Shown here piece by piece: positions 53,641-64,000 of a stretch of DNA of 64,000 nt; positions within the stretch are counted from its first letter, which is position 1, and each line of letters opens with the position of its first letter. Made by a program: the position numbers and the translations under genes. The stretch is from contig NC_092872.1 in NCBI RefSeq assembly GCF_028372415.1, forward strand, positions 516,770,224 through 516,834,223, in the 5' to 3' direction. This DNA comes from Notamacropus eugenii (Eukaryota; Chordata; Mammalia; Diprotodontia; Macropodidae). A model generated the notes under the pieces. That model searched no databases, was not told the DNA's origin, and saw nothing but the letters and a program-made list of their open reading frames with translations.

Positions 53641-54460
53641 CAAGTAAGTTGGGGCCAGGAAGGGGAGGGTATATTTTGATAGAGGACATCCACAGTTCCC
53701 CTTCCTGCCTTGTTATGGTCAAACAGCTACTATTTCTTCCTGCCACCTCTGTGGCTCAGTATTTGTCTTTGAAACTCAGCAGGAGAACTGACAGAAATCA
53801 GCTTATGTTCCCATTTTTCCCACATTCCCCTCCATTGGGTCCAAATCTCCTTTCTATTGATTTATGAGATTTGAAACCAAGGTTTCTAGTTGGAAATAGG
53901 AACCAGCAAAGGAAAAGAGTAGATTGGGATGATGCAGAGCTCCCTTCTGAGCTCCAGCCACCCCTTGGGACATATTGGAAGTTGAGATTTGGGGTAGGGG
54001 TGGACAAATGAGAATTCTAAAGTTGCCTCTGTATCCCAGAGGCTGCTAGTCCCCCATCCACCTGTTCAGGTCTCTGCATCTTAGTTCTGGTATTTCCAAC
54101 TCCATTTTTCAGGACCTTGTCAATTTTCTTGGTATGTGGATCCCATTGTGTTGAGGGAAAGCTATCCAGGAGTCAGTTTTCTGTCTCTAGAATTATAGAA
54201 TGCCAGGACTGAAAGGACTTAGAACATAGAACTAAGAGAAGAGGCAATGACCTTCCAGCTGGTAACAGCTAGTACTAAAATCCAAGACTCCCAATCCCAG
54301 GCCAACACTGTTGCTTTAGGCCATAGCTATTTTATCCTGGTTTTGGAAGTGCTCTCATCCTTTCTTTCTCTCTCCCTGTCTCTCCCTCTCTCCCCCCAAA
54401 AAAGATTCTCATTTCCTTGTCTTCTGGGCGGAGATTTGAGGTGTAAATAGGTTATTGTTC
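53641..54460. other. unique intron DNA with a CR1-tail/MIR scrap
   Basis: The scrap at about 54,185-54,310 has tagaatgccaggactgaaag. The rest shows nothing recognisable. Confidence 0.4.
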
Positions 54461-54710
54461 TAGTTGCTGTGGTTCAGTTGCATCTGACTCTTCATGACTA
54501 CATTTGGAGTTTTCTTGGCAAAGATGCTAGAGCGGTTTACCATTTCCTTCTCCAGCTCATTTTGCAGATGAGGAAACTGAGGCAAACAAGATAAAGCGAC
54601 TTGCCCAGGATCACTTAGCTAGTAAGTGTCTGAGGCCATATTTGAACTCAGGAAGATGTCTTCCTGACTCCAAGTCTGGCACTCCATACAGTGTACCATT
54701 GAGTTACCCC
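54461..54710 (-). repeat. full-length tRNA-headed SINE, minus strand
   Basis: It reads tagttgctgtggttcagttg, gatgaggaaactgaggcaaa, tttgaactcaggaagatg and taccattgagttacccc. Confidence 0.8.
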
Positions 54711-54734
54711 ATTGTTATTGTACAAGAATATAAT

Positions 54735-54900
54735 TTTAGAAGAGCAGTATGGGAACTTAGAGGTCATTGAAGCTAGCCACCCATTTTACAACTGAGGAAG
54801 TTGAGGCATGGAGAGGGCAAAGGTCAAGTTACCTATCTAAGCTTAGTGAACATGACAAAGAGCTAGGGCTAGAATCTGGGTCTCCTGATTGCCTGTTGAA
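54735..54900 (-). repeat. MIR-type fragment, minus strand
   Basis: It begins with a CR1/MIR-like gggaacttagaggtcattga and includes cattttacaactgaggaag. Confidence 0.55.
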
Positions 54901-55176
54901 CTCCTTTTCTCTTTTTTTCCACCAAACAACTACCAAACTGAGTTGGAAGCCAGATTGGAGGAGACTCCCCGAACAGAAGGGTGGGGCTCAAGTTTAAGCA
55001 GAGATAGGCCAGAGATGTCTTTAAATGGTTTTCCTCTTGGAATCCATGTTCCATATTATCCGCTTGAATCTTGCCCTCTCTGCCAAATCCCACTTATCAG
55101 TCTCCTGTGCCTCCTTCCTCTGATGACACTGATAAGCTACCTCCAAATCAGTCCTCATCACTCACTATCTTTGAGC
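54901..55176. other. unique intron DNA
   Basis: A 103-codon frame crosses this stretch, but nothing in it resembles a known protein. Confidence 0.4.
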
Positions 55177-55880
55177 TCAGAAGACAGTATGATATTGTGA
55201 AAATAATATTGGCTCTAAAATCATAGGATTTAGCTGGGTCAGTTACTAACTGCATGAGGGGTGTCGGAGCTATTCAGGGAAGACTAGCACTTCTGGTGGG
55301 AAGGCTTGCCAAGCCCAAGCACTTTTCAGGGCTGCTCATTCCTCTTTAAACCAACTCTCACCTATGCCTCCAAGAAGATTCACACCCACACCCTGGTAAA
55401 ATCTTCTCAGCAGACAGGCCCAACCAGGTTGAGGGTAACCAACAGGTCTTAAACCCATCGATGAGTTAGGCAGATGTCTACCCCAAGCACTTGAGGGACC
55501 CCACTTCCTCCCGAGGAATGGGCTGATGAGAACAATTTGGCCATGGGGTTGTGAGGGCAGCTGAAACAGGCGCTGTGGAGCATCTAGAGCTTGGTTAGAC
55601 CTAGTGAACTCCAAGGTCATCCACTGCATCCCTGGCCATGACCACTTATCATGACTTCTGTCTTGTCACTGAACTTTGATGACTCTGAAAGAGAATGAGG
55701 TCAGCAGTTTTGTGCAACTGCCTCGGAGCCAATTCACTCTCAAATCAAGACATCACCCGTGATTGGTCCTCTGTAACAGGATAAACAGGAATAACAGCTG
55801 CATGACCTTGGGTCTCAGTTTCCTCATCTCTAGAGTGAGGAAATGGGACTAGATGAACTTTAAGATTTAGGTCTTAGTAC
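55177..55880 (+). repeat. MIR-type SINE split by a 540-bp element
   Basis: The head (55,177-55,257, tagctgggtcagttactaac) and the tail half (55,806-55,880, ccttgggtctcagtttcctc) fit together around the insert. Confidence 0.65.
55258..55797 (+). repeat. 540-bp SINE-like element with bipartite-SINE 3' end
   Basis: Its last ~170 bp are the tail shared with the bipartite SINEs (gactctgaaagagaatgagg, atcaagacatcacccgtgat). Its first ~370 bp (gggtgtcggagctattcagg onward) lack the usual tRNA-like head. It is flanked by ctgcatga at 55,250-55,257 and 55,798-55,805. I believe similar units recur in marsupial genomes but cannot name the family. Confidence 0.65.
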
Positions 55881-56696
55881 CCTTTGTGCCACTGAGTACT
55901 TACTCAGTGTTCTAGTTATTCTAAGTCCCTGAAATAGTCTCCTGGTTCTTGAGTCTGTAGTCTATCTAGCTGCCTCCTCAAATCACTCCTTATCACTCAC
56001 TGTTTCTGAGCTGCCTTCTCAGAATTACCATGTCCTTCTGCAGTGGAAACTGAGCACTAATGAGGTTCTTGATCACCCTTTGCTGAATTCACCTCCTTCA
56101 CTGAGTATCCCTCTCACTTCAGGTCCTGAGTCTGGTGATGCTGTCTAATGAATGTTTGTCTCTTCTTGCTTCAGCTGAATTACTTATGAAATAGAAAAGG
56201 TTAGAGTTGTGATAAAGAATCTCATTAAAGTTCTCCAAAGTGACAAATGAAAGACATGAAGAAACTTGAAGAAGGTGGAAGGTGAGACAGGATGGAAAGA
56301 GCTATGGAGCAGGATTTGGGAGAGCTGAGCTGTGGCTGGAACTTTGCCACTGATACTCTGTGAGCTTCCATAAGTCTCTATTTTGGGTGCCTTTGTTTTC
56401 TCATCTTTCAAATGAGTGGGTGGGACTAGAATGATCTGGAAAAGCATTCAGTAACTGTGACCAAGTAGACTAAAGCTAAGTAGCCAGGTGAGGGAATAGG
56501 TCAAAAGAGGAGTAAAAAGAGTGTTTAAATTTATAGGAATGGGAAAATAAGGGAGGGATCCTTGGAGAGTGGGTAGGTTAAGTAATAGGAGGGCAAGGTA
56601 GCAGGTAGAAGTAAAGTAGAGAAGTCAGGAGGGATAGGACACAAGAGATGTGCACAGACATAGTAACAAAAATCAGGAGTAGAATTTGTTAGGGAA
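55881..56696. other. unique intron DNA
   Basis: No repeat or exon that I can name. Confidence 0.4.
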
Positions 56697-56765
56697 AGTA
56701 TGTGTGTGTGTGTATATATATATGTATGTATGTATTTATGTGTATGTATCTATATATAAATATAT
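56697..56765. repeat. TG/TA microsatellite
   Basis: Mixed TG, TA and ATGT units in intron 1. Confidence 0.85.
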
Positions 56766-57115
56766 CCATGCTTAAAAGTAGAGCAGGGAGAGGTAGGGAG
56801 AAAAACTGCATAGCAGAGAACAAAATAAAACATAGAAGAAAGCAAAGATGGACAGCTCTCAACATAATGCCTAGTAGTTATTACGTAGCATTCTTGAAAT
56901 GGAAACTTATCGTTATATATTTTGAAACCTCTCTTAAGTTCTGCTATGCACGTAACGTGTTTTTTCTTTTATTTTGTATTTAAGTTTATAATATTTCTCT
57001 TTCTTATTGTGTATTTAAGTTTTTGTATTTTAGATTAAAATAAAAAAAAGGTAAGTGGCAGGTAAATGATAGTCATTACTCTTTTAAAAGATTAGAGTGG
57101 AGATAGATTCCTGAG
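56766..57115. other. AT-rich unique intron DNA
   Basis: Nothing recognised. Confidence 0.4.
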
Positions 57116-57119
57116 TTGG

Positions 57120-57240
57120 AGCAGGGTGGAGCTAGCTATCAATTCAGTGAGGCTTCATGGAGGAAGATGGGACCTGAGTTGGGCCTTAGAGGTACAATTG
57201 GACTTAAATAAGGTAGAGATCAGAAGAAGGTACTCTGGAC
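57120..57240 (-). repeat. L2 fragment, minus strand
   Basis: It has ggcttcatggaggaagatgg and gacctgagttgggccttaga. Confidence 0.5.
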
Positions 57241-57309
57241 AGGAATACAGAGACTGTTTAGAAGAAAGAAAACAGATCAGTCTGTAGCAGTCACATGTAG
57301 GGAAATAAT

Positions 57310-57760
57310 GTTAAAAGTCTTGTGGTCTAGTAGACCACTGGATTTTAATTCATAGAACCTGGGTTCAAATCTCTGTGACATAGAACAAGTCATTTCATCT
57401 CTTTGGGACAGGAATCTTCAATATTTACTTTCCAGGGCTGTTGTGTGGGATAAATCCTTGAGAAAATGAGTTATAATATTGGAAATATACTTTGTTAGTA
57501 GCTAGCTTTGTGCTTCTTATAGTTTGTTTCTCATTTAGAGCTGTTTGTATGAAATACCTTTGTATAATGAGAAGACCTCTGGGACTTTGAGTCATGAGAT
57601 CTGGATTTGAACCCTCACCTTGATAGCTGTATGACCCTGGAAACCTCCTTGAGACCCGTTGTCTTCATCTGCAAAATCAAAATAATAATTGCACTCTCTA
57701 GCTCTCAAGGCTGACATGAGGACAGTGCTTTGGGAATCTGAAAATTCCATAGAAATGTAT
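57310..57760 (+). repeat. two plus-strand MIR-type SINE copies
   Basis: The first (about 57,310-57,480) has gggttcaaatctctgtg. The second (about 57,545-57,760) has gagtcatgagatctggattt and gagacccgttgtcttcatc. Confidence 0.65.
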
Positions 57761-58305
57761 AAGTAGCTTGTTTACCCTTGTTTCCTTCACTGTGCTTTGC
57801 TTGTTGTAGATGATCAATAAGTGGTCTTCGTTCTTGGGGGTCAACTTGGTAGGTTGGGGAGAGGAAGATAGTACAGGAATTAAGTTTTTTTTCCAGAATT
57901 GTCCTGTGTAAAGTTCCTCTGCTTTGTACATCCTGAGAATTTACGAATGTTTGTTAACTTGATTTGTTTTTGTTCAGGAGGAGTAAAAAATTTCAATTCA
58001 CTTTTCAGTTTAACAGACGCCTATTGTGTGTAAGAACAGCTGGAGAATTATGGTACAATTGACAGGAAAAAGTCCAGAAGGGAATTCTTTTTAAGGGGCA
58101 TGTGCATGCATGAGCTTGAGGTCCTGCTGGAGTGGCTAAGCAGAGACAGCCAGTAGGTATTTGGAGATACAGTAATAGAAGTCAGCAGGGCAATCAACTC
58201 TGTGAATGTCAGTCTGGGAGTCACCCAGCTGGAGGGAGCAATAGTTAAATTAGTGAGATTGAAAGTCATCTGAGCGAGACAAAGCAAATATAGAAGCACC
58301 AAGGA
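57761..58305 (-). repeat. unique DNA then an L2 fragment, minus strand
   Basis: L2-like text occupies about 57,990-58,300 (aacagacgcctattgtgtgt, gaatgtcagtctgggagtc). The first 230 bp show nothing clear. Confidence 0.45.
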
Positions 58306-58559
58306 CTAAGCCTTGGGAGCTGCCTGCATTTAGGACTAGAGGTAACAGAAGAAAGATCCAAAAAGGGAGGAGGAGAAGCAAAGAGGATGCACTGTCATGG
58401 AGGACAGAAGAAGGACTGGATCTGGAAGAAATCAGGGATTGTCAGTCTGTAGTGTTTGTTGTAGGGAGATCTAGGTAGATGTGACCTAAAAAAATGCCTT
58501 TGAATATGATCATTAGGGCCTGCTTTCTAAAGAGAAGCTAATTTCAGAAAAGTGGACTT

Positions 58560-59070
58560 GATAAGAGCATAGGATTTATAGCTGGAAGGACCTTAGAAAT
58601 GTCTAGTGTAGTACTCTCATTTTGCATTTGGAGAAAGTAAAATCTCTAGGTTTTAAGGGAAAATGATTTACCCACGGTCACATGAGTAACATCCAGGGCC
58701 TCTGGATCCAAAGTCAGTGCTCTTTTTACCATCCTACACTGATTCCTCCTGGAAGCCAGATTGTAAAGAGTTTTGTATAAGGTGAGAAAGTAGCAGTGGG
58801 TGTGGACTTCTCTTTTTAGAAGCTTCATGGCTGGACTGTCCAGCATCTTTACATTGAGAAGAAATAATGATCATAGCAGCTTCTTAATTCTTTAAAATTT
58901 ATAAAAAGTGCTTTATCACCACTCCCCTGATGTAAGGAGAGACCTGTTAGTAACCCCACTTTTCAAATGCAGAAACTGGGGCTCAGAAAGTAACTTGCTC
59001 CAGGGAGGTTACACAGCTGGCAAATATGAGAGCCAGGTTGCAAACCTAGGCCTGCTAACCAGGTCCAGTG
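58560..59070 (-). repeat. two minus-strand MIR-type copies before exon 2
   Basis: Copies lie at about 58,565-58,740 (gatttacccacggtcacatg) and 58,890-59,070 (acttttcaaatgcagaaact, gttacacagctggcaaat). Confidence 0.6.
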
Positions 59071-59388
59071 TTCTTTTTTTTCCTCTGGGGCAGAGAGGGA
59101 AGGGCAACGATTTCTGATTTGGTCTGAGCTCTCCATGGGAACACCCAGTTCTTTTCCAGCCTCCAAGAGCTACAGTGCACCCTGCCTAGCTCCTAGCAGG
59201 CAAAACCTGCCAAAAGTCCTCCCTTGGATGAATGTAGGAAATAACCAAAACCCTGAGAGCAAAAGGGTTCTGACTGAACTCCTATCTATCAGTCATCCCC
59301 AGCTCAGGTCTGTGTCCTTAATGGGACTGCCGCAACCCTGCATAGTGCAGTACCTGACTCAACAGCCTCTCCTCTGTGCCCCCAACAG

Positions 59389-59508
59389 GCAAGCGGCTCC
59401 AGGAATGGTGCTGTGTGATCCTCTGCTTCTCCCTCATCGCCTTCAATCTGTGCCATCTCCTGCGGCTTGCCAGCCTGGAGCACACACATCTGGTGCTGCT
59501 GGGAATAT
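59389..59508 (+). CDS. PEDS1: plasmanylethanolamine desaturase, exon 2
   Basis: A 120-nt internal exon, phase 1 at both ends. It encodes (G)KRLQEWCCVILCFSLIAF and continues to HTHLVLLGI. The segment CCVILCFSLIAFNLCHLLRL is the first transmembrane helix and LVLLGI begins the second. It matches human PEDS1 closely as remembered (KRLQEWCSVILCFSLIAHN). The acceptor ends cccaacag at 59,388 and the donor is GTGAGT at 59,509. Splicing exon 1 to exon 2 restores a Gly codon (residue 64), as in human. Confidence 0.95.
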
Positions 59509-59677
59509 GTGAGTTTATGAACAAATCAGGACTTTCTGTCACTTGAGCAGGGGGAGAGGGGAAGGTTTCTATGTGACTTCATCAGTGTGCAGTGTTTACC
59601 TCTAAAACTGTATATCGAATCACATGATACTGAGCCCTAGGGAAGGGGAGGGGGTGGAAAAGCATGCTTATGGAAAG

Positions 59678-59925
59678 GCAGGGCAGTGTGGTAAAAAGAA
59701 CACCGGACTGGTCATGGATCCTGGCAATGACTCTTATCCCTGCTATCTACTGTGTGATTCTGGACAAATCACTTTCTCTTCCAAGTGCTCCCACTACATC
59801 CTGGGCCATCTTCAGTCATCCTGTCCTGATCTATAACCACTGGACCCAGATGACTCTGGAGGAGAAAGTGAGGCTGGTGATTTTGTGTAGCCCTCCCTCA
59901 CTTAAATCCAATTCAGAGTTTATAT
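59678..59925 (+). repeat. bipartite SINE, plus strand
   Basis: The head is decayed (ggcagggcagtgtggtaaaa) and the tail is clear (gatgactctggaggagaaag, gtgaggctggtgattttg). It lies 170 bp past exon 2. Confidence 0.7.
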
Positions 59926-60289
59926 ACACTTAGAAACAGTAGGTGGTCATTAAGGGACTCTGAGTGATCCTTGCACAGAGAAATTATGTCTACTCAGACC
60001 ACCTGAACCCTTGGGTTCTCTAGACAAAAGGATCAGTCTTCACTCAGGCTTGAGTAGAACACAGTGAGCTTACCCACCCTAGATTAAATTCCTCCCAAGG
60101 TTGGGTAGGTCGGTAGGCTCTGACCAAGTTCTAGGGAGAATCAGTGCAATCTCATCATCAGTAATTTTCTTCAAGAAAACTGAACTTTTTAAAATGAGGA
60201 ATTTAGAAAAGGGGGAGACCTCTGAATCTCCCCAAGATATTGGTTATTAATAATCACTTCTCTTAATATGTCTTTTTCCTTTTTTTTTA

Positions 60290-60540
60290 AATCTTTGGGA
60301 TACAGACCTAGTTGTGGTATTGTCAAAGAATATTCACAGCTTTATAACCCTTTGGGCACAGTTCCAAATTGTATGCTTTGTATATATTTGTTTGCATGTT
60401 GTCTCTCTGTTTATATTATTAACTTCTCTAGGGCAGAGATTGTCTTTTGCTTCTTTTCATACTGCCAAGTACCTAGCATAACGCCTAGCATTATTATTAG
60501 ACACTTCATCAATGTTTATTGAATTGGATTAAATCTCTTC
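60290..60540 (+). repeat. L2 3' end, plus strand
   Basis: It reads acttctctagggcagagatt, gtcttttgcttcttttcata and gtacctagcataacgcctag. Confidence 0.65.
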
Positions 60541-61019
60541 CAGCTCTAATTGTTATGATCCCATGACCATCCATCACTGTCTCTGATCTTTGTGGACTTG
60601 GCACTCTTATGAATTAAGGGTTCCAAAGAAGCACCTGGAAGGAAGGTCCCTTCAAGTCCTTACAAGTCTAAACATCTCTGCAGGTGACCTAGAACTGCCC
60701 CAGCAACCTTTGCTCCTCTTGTTGACAGTAGAGAATGGGCATTGGGAATGCCCAGGGCTGTCTCATACAGTTACCAGGGGACTTCTGGATTTTTATTCCT
60801 AAAATGACTGTAAAGGCCTATCAAAGACAAATCAGGGAGCTTTTGGCTATTCTCTGGAGTGGCTTCCCAAACTCTCATTACGATGGGTTAGTGACTGGGA
60901 ACATGAACCTGAGACTAGCTTTCTGATGGTCTGTCTTCTGGCTACTGGCAGCCCTGGCACCTAAGCACAGGCAACACCAGCATGCCTTAGTTGTAAAAAA
61001 AAACAGAACTCAAAAAACT

Positions 61020-61380
61020 GGTCTTAGAGTCACAAGATCAGTTCAAGTCATAGTCCAGACATTTAATAGCTATGTGACCCAAAGCACTTCACTCTTCCAC
61101 TTAGTCTTCTGATCTGTATTTGTACCACCTGCTTCATGAGGGTGTGGGGGTGGGTGGGGGGGTGTGTGCACGCACACACAGTAGCAGCTTGGTACATTGA
61201 CAAGAGTGCTGGAATTAGTGTCAGAAGCTCCAGCTCGACTACTTGCTTTGTGTCTTTGGATAGGTCACTTAAAACTCTCTGGCCTCAGTTTCTTCATCTG
61301 TAAACGGAGGGGGTTGAACCAGATGACCTCTAAGGTCCCTTCCGGTCCTAGGTTTATGATCCTATATAAATGTGAGCTGT
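61020..61380 (+). repeat. two plus-strand MIR-type SINE fragments
   Basis: The first is at about 61,020-61,140. The second is at about 61,190-61,380 (gacaagagtgctggaattag, cctcagtttcttcatctgta, aaggtcccttccggtcctag). A short G/T-rich tract lies between them. Confidence 0.6.
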
Positions 61381-61499
61381 TCAGTTCATGTTATTGAGAT
61401 TGAGCTGTCTGCATGGGAGCCCTCTGGTGTTTTTTTTTTTTTCCAGCCATCAAAAAAATTCTTCTCCCCAAACCTTTAGTTGCTCTAAGCAAGTTCTGA

Positions 61500-61690
61500 G
61501 GTTGTGGAATCCTAGAATGTCAGAATTGGAAGGGACCTTAGATGAAGCTCATTTGGCTCCTCTCTTTCATTGAGAAGAGAAAGAAACTGAAGCCCAGAAA
61601 GAAGGATTTACTTTCCCCAAGTCACATTGTGTTAGTGGTAGAGCCAGGACTTTTGATTACAAGCCCAGCATTTTTTTTCTCTTTAGCATG
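61500..61690 (-). repeat. CR1-tail plus MIR-type fragment, minus strand
   Basis: It shows gaatgtcagaattggaaggg then aaagaaactgaagcccag. Confidence 0.6.
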
Positions 61691-62689
61691 CTGAGGAGAT
61701 ATTACATTCAGGTAGATCTTGGCAGCCCTGGTAATATTTTAACTTCCTGGCTTACAACTGTAGTCAGCTGTTTGCTCCTTCTCAAAGGATCTGCGGCTTC
61801 ATTCAGCAGAGGGTACCCAACCAGCCTCCCTTATGGAGCTGTTGTTGATATTATGGTTCCTCCCCCTCCCCCCCAATTGTTCTTGTCCATTGAGCTCTGG
61901 CCTTCCCGATCCCATTAAAAAGCTTCTTGTCAGCCTAAGCTGATACCACATAATCTGACTAATTTAAGCTCCTGGGGCCTATGCCTGGGCTTTAAGAGGG
62001 AGGGTGATGGAAGGGGAAGGGGGAGAGAAGGAAAGGACTGATTTTTGGAAGTCCCATTAACCTTTCAGAGCTCGACTGCCCTGTTCAGTTTACCCCAAGC
62101 CTGGGCTCCCTGGTTGACTCCCTGGTCTCTGTTTTTAAGTGGCCTATCATTAATTTCTAGGCAGTGTTGACACAGAATCTCAGGGCAGCTATTCTGATTG
62201 ATTAAGGTCTGTTCAAACAGTATTATCAGTGAATTGTCAAGCCTTATCTGTGTAGCTACCAGGATTAGACTGAATGTGAGGGGGAGGCAAGTAGAGGGAG
62301 GCAGGTCTCTAACACTCTCTGAGAAGTCACAGGGCCTGTCCCTTCTGCTCCAATAATGAGTACATCGTACTCTGGAACCAGGCGCCTCTCAGAACCTGGG
62401 CACTCTGCCAAGCAGAGGTGCAATGCTGAGGCCTCCTCTGAAGCTGAGGAATGATGATCTTGACATGAGGCTGAGGAACTCATTCAGCTTCCTCGGGTTG
62501 AAGGGCCACTGGGCCTTGCCCTGGAGGATCATTGATGTGGAGCTGGTAAGGACCTTTAAGGCCAAACGATCTACACCTTCCTAGAGTCAGAGATTCTTTT
62601 CCTGAGCAGGGATTTCTCAGGACCTGGTTGGGGGAGGATTGTGTTTCTCAGAGAGTAAAAAGTCTTGTTGCTGAGGGTATCCCTAGTTG

Positions 62690-63390
62690 TGTTATGTATA
62701 ACTATTCCCATTCCTGTGGTGCTTTCAGATTTACAATACATATTCTTCTCAACAGTGATGAAGGAGGTGGTATAGAGTTTGTTAGTCTCCATTTTACAGA
62801 AAGGGAAACTGAAGCATCAAAAGTTTGTTACTTTCCCAGGGTCACAGAGCTGGTAAGTTGATGAGTCTGCTATGGCAAGTCCAGGGCTCTTTTGACTGTA
62901 CAACAATATGTCTCTATGTACCATTTTTCCTTTCTCAAGTCTGCCCCCCTCCATCTCTGTTCTAATCCTATTTCTATATTGTTTTTAAGTTTACAAAACC
63001 CTTTTCCTCGCAACAATCCTGTGAGATAAAAGGTGTAGAAACTAAGGCCCAGAGTTGAAATGATTTGCCCAAGATTATATGGCTAGTAAGTGGTATAAGA
63101 CTAGGACTTCAAGTCCTCACCTGACATACCAGGGCTCTTCTGACTTCTAACACTGCTTCTTTTGGGGCAGGAACAGCAGCAGATATACATTTTTTACTGT
63201 GTAGAGTATCCAGCTACCCATACAGTCTTTAGAGGGCAGAGCCCTGCCTGAAGGGCCACAGGCCTGGATTCTGGTCCTGGCCCTGCCACTTGCCCCATGG
63301 GAGATCAGGCAAGTCTCTTCCCTGTTCTGAGGCTGTTTCCTTATTTGTTAAGTGAGGGAGGTTGGACTGGGTGAGCTGTCGATAGGTGAG
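62690..63390. repeat. series of MIR-type fragments
   Basis: There are minus-strand copies at about 62,690-62,930 (ccattttacagaaagggaaa) and 62,960-63,150 (ctaaggcccagagttgaaat). A plus-strand copy lies at about 63,225-63,390 (ggcctggattctggtcctgg). Confidence 0.6.
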
Positions 63391-63529
63391 GGAATTAAAT
63401 TAACTTGGAGAACAAACCCTTGCAGCTAGAAAATCCCATCTACAATCTGTTCTCTGCCTAGTCAGGCACTGATGGAAAAGAGAGGCCTGGACAAGAATGT
63501 CCTTGGTAATCAAAAAAATTTCTCACTAA

Positions 63530-63750
63530 CACATAGTGATTTCCACTTATAATGCATTCTTATGTGTATTATCTCATTTAACTCTCACAACTGCCAGTAA
63601 AGTGGCAATGTAAGTATTGTTCTCCCTGTTTCACAGGTGTGGAAACTGAGGCTCAAAGGAATAAAGCTGGCTTGCTGAAGGTTACACTGTGACAACTAGG
63701 ACTTGAAACCCACTGTCATCTGACTTCTAGTCCAGGGTTTTTTTTCTTTA
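63530..63750 (-). repeat. MIR-type SINE, minus strand
   Basis: It reads acttataatgcattcttatg, gtttcacaggtgtggaaact and gggcttgaa-like ggacttgaaaccc. Confidence 0.6.
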
Positions 63751-64000
63751 TGTTATAGAGCTTTGGTTGGGGAGGAGGAGGGGAGTTGAATATTGCAAGT
63801 ATACAGCAATCTCATTAGACTACCCTCTGAAGTTCCCTAAATTGTTCTGATTACACAGCATAGCTTTGTGCTACAAAGATGCTTTTTAATGGGCTGGGGG
63901 AAGCTATGGAATCAGGGAAGGAATACCTGAAGAGTGATGCTGTCTGAACTGAGTGGAGACCAATCATCAGATCCTAAGGAAGACATCCTCTGCAGGCCAC

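Larger units (their letters stand above)
49289..59388 (+). other. PEDS1: PEDS1 intron 1, about 10.1 kb
   Basis: It runs from GTGGGA to a pyrimidine-rich acceptor ending ctgtgcccccaacag. Listed repeats account for roughly a third of it. I see no alternative exon that I can support. The stretches 49,510-50,540, 51,061-51,835, 52,700-53,400 and 55,881-56,690 are apparently unique. Confidence 0.85.
59509..64000 (+). other. PEDS1: PEDS1 intron 2, start only
   Basis: It begins with a consensus GTGAGT donor and continues past the window edge. I find no further PEDS1 exon before position 64,000, judged by the absence of the conserved downstream histidine-rich protein text. Unique stretches include 59,926-60,285, 60,541-61,020 and 61,691-62,520. 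Confidence 0.8.

Noticed and set aside
1..64000. A previously undescribed multi-gene system, CRISPR-like array or gene cluster
   Set aside because: Both strands contain only two mammalian genes plus repeats. The regularly spaced repeats found (31-bp and 66-bp units) lack unique spacers and associated genes.

Overview
The window looks like nuclear DNA of a marsupial (metatherian mammal). It holds two recognisable genes, CEBPB and PEDS1 (TMEM189), divergently arranged as I recall them in other mammals. The repeats are tRNA-headed CORE/MIR-type SINEs of the kind abundant in marsupials, many L2 pieces, CR1/L3 relics, L1 3' ends, short hAT transposons and one solo LTR. I cannot name the species. 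Repeat family names come from memory, not from a library search.

Layout. Positions 1-13,860 are gene-free, repeat-rich DNA. CEBPB lies on the minus strand as a single exon: 3' UTR about 13,861-14,826, coding region 14,827-15,915, leader up to about 16,280, and a TATA box with a CRE-like site just upstream. It sits in a CpG-rich island, and its upstream flank carries a CA tract and a long TC tract. About 33 kb of intergenic DNA follows (16.6-48.7 kb) in which I find no convincing exon. PEDS1 begins on the plus strand in a second CpG island. Exon 1 codes from 49,099 to 49,288 and exon 2 is 59,389-59,508. The remaining exons lie beyond position 64,000.

The two genes are not a pathway. CEBPB encodes a bZIP transcription factor whose isoforms are set by alternative start codons and a small upstream ORF, which is preserved here. 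PEDS1 encodes the ER-membrane desaturase that makes plasmalogens. They are neighbours by conserved synteny.

No new multi-gene system is visible. The most interesting material is transposon archaeology with legible ends: hAT elements with 8-bp target duplications at CTAG-containing sites, a 395-bp solo LTR inside an L2, a 540-bp SINE-like unit inside a MIR-type SINE, and a paired repeat near 36-37 kb. Regulatory details of CEBPB (two upstream ORFs, promoter microsatellites) and PEDS1 (three inverted CCAAT boxes) also stand out.
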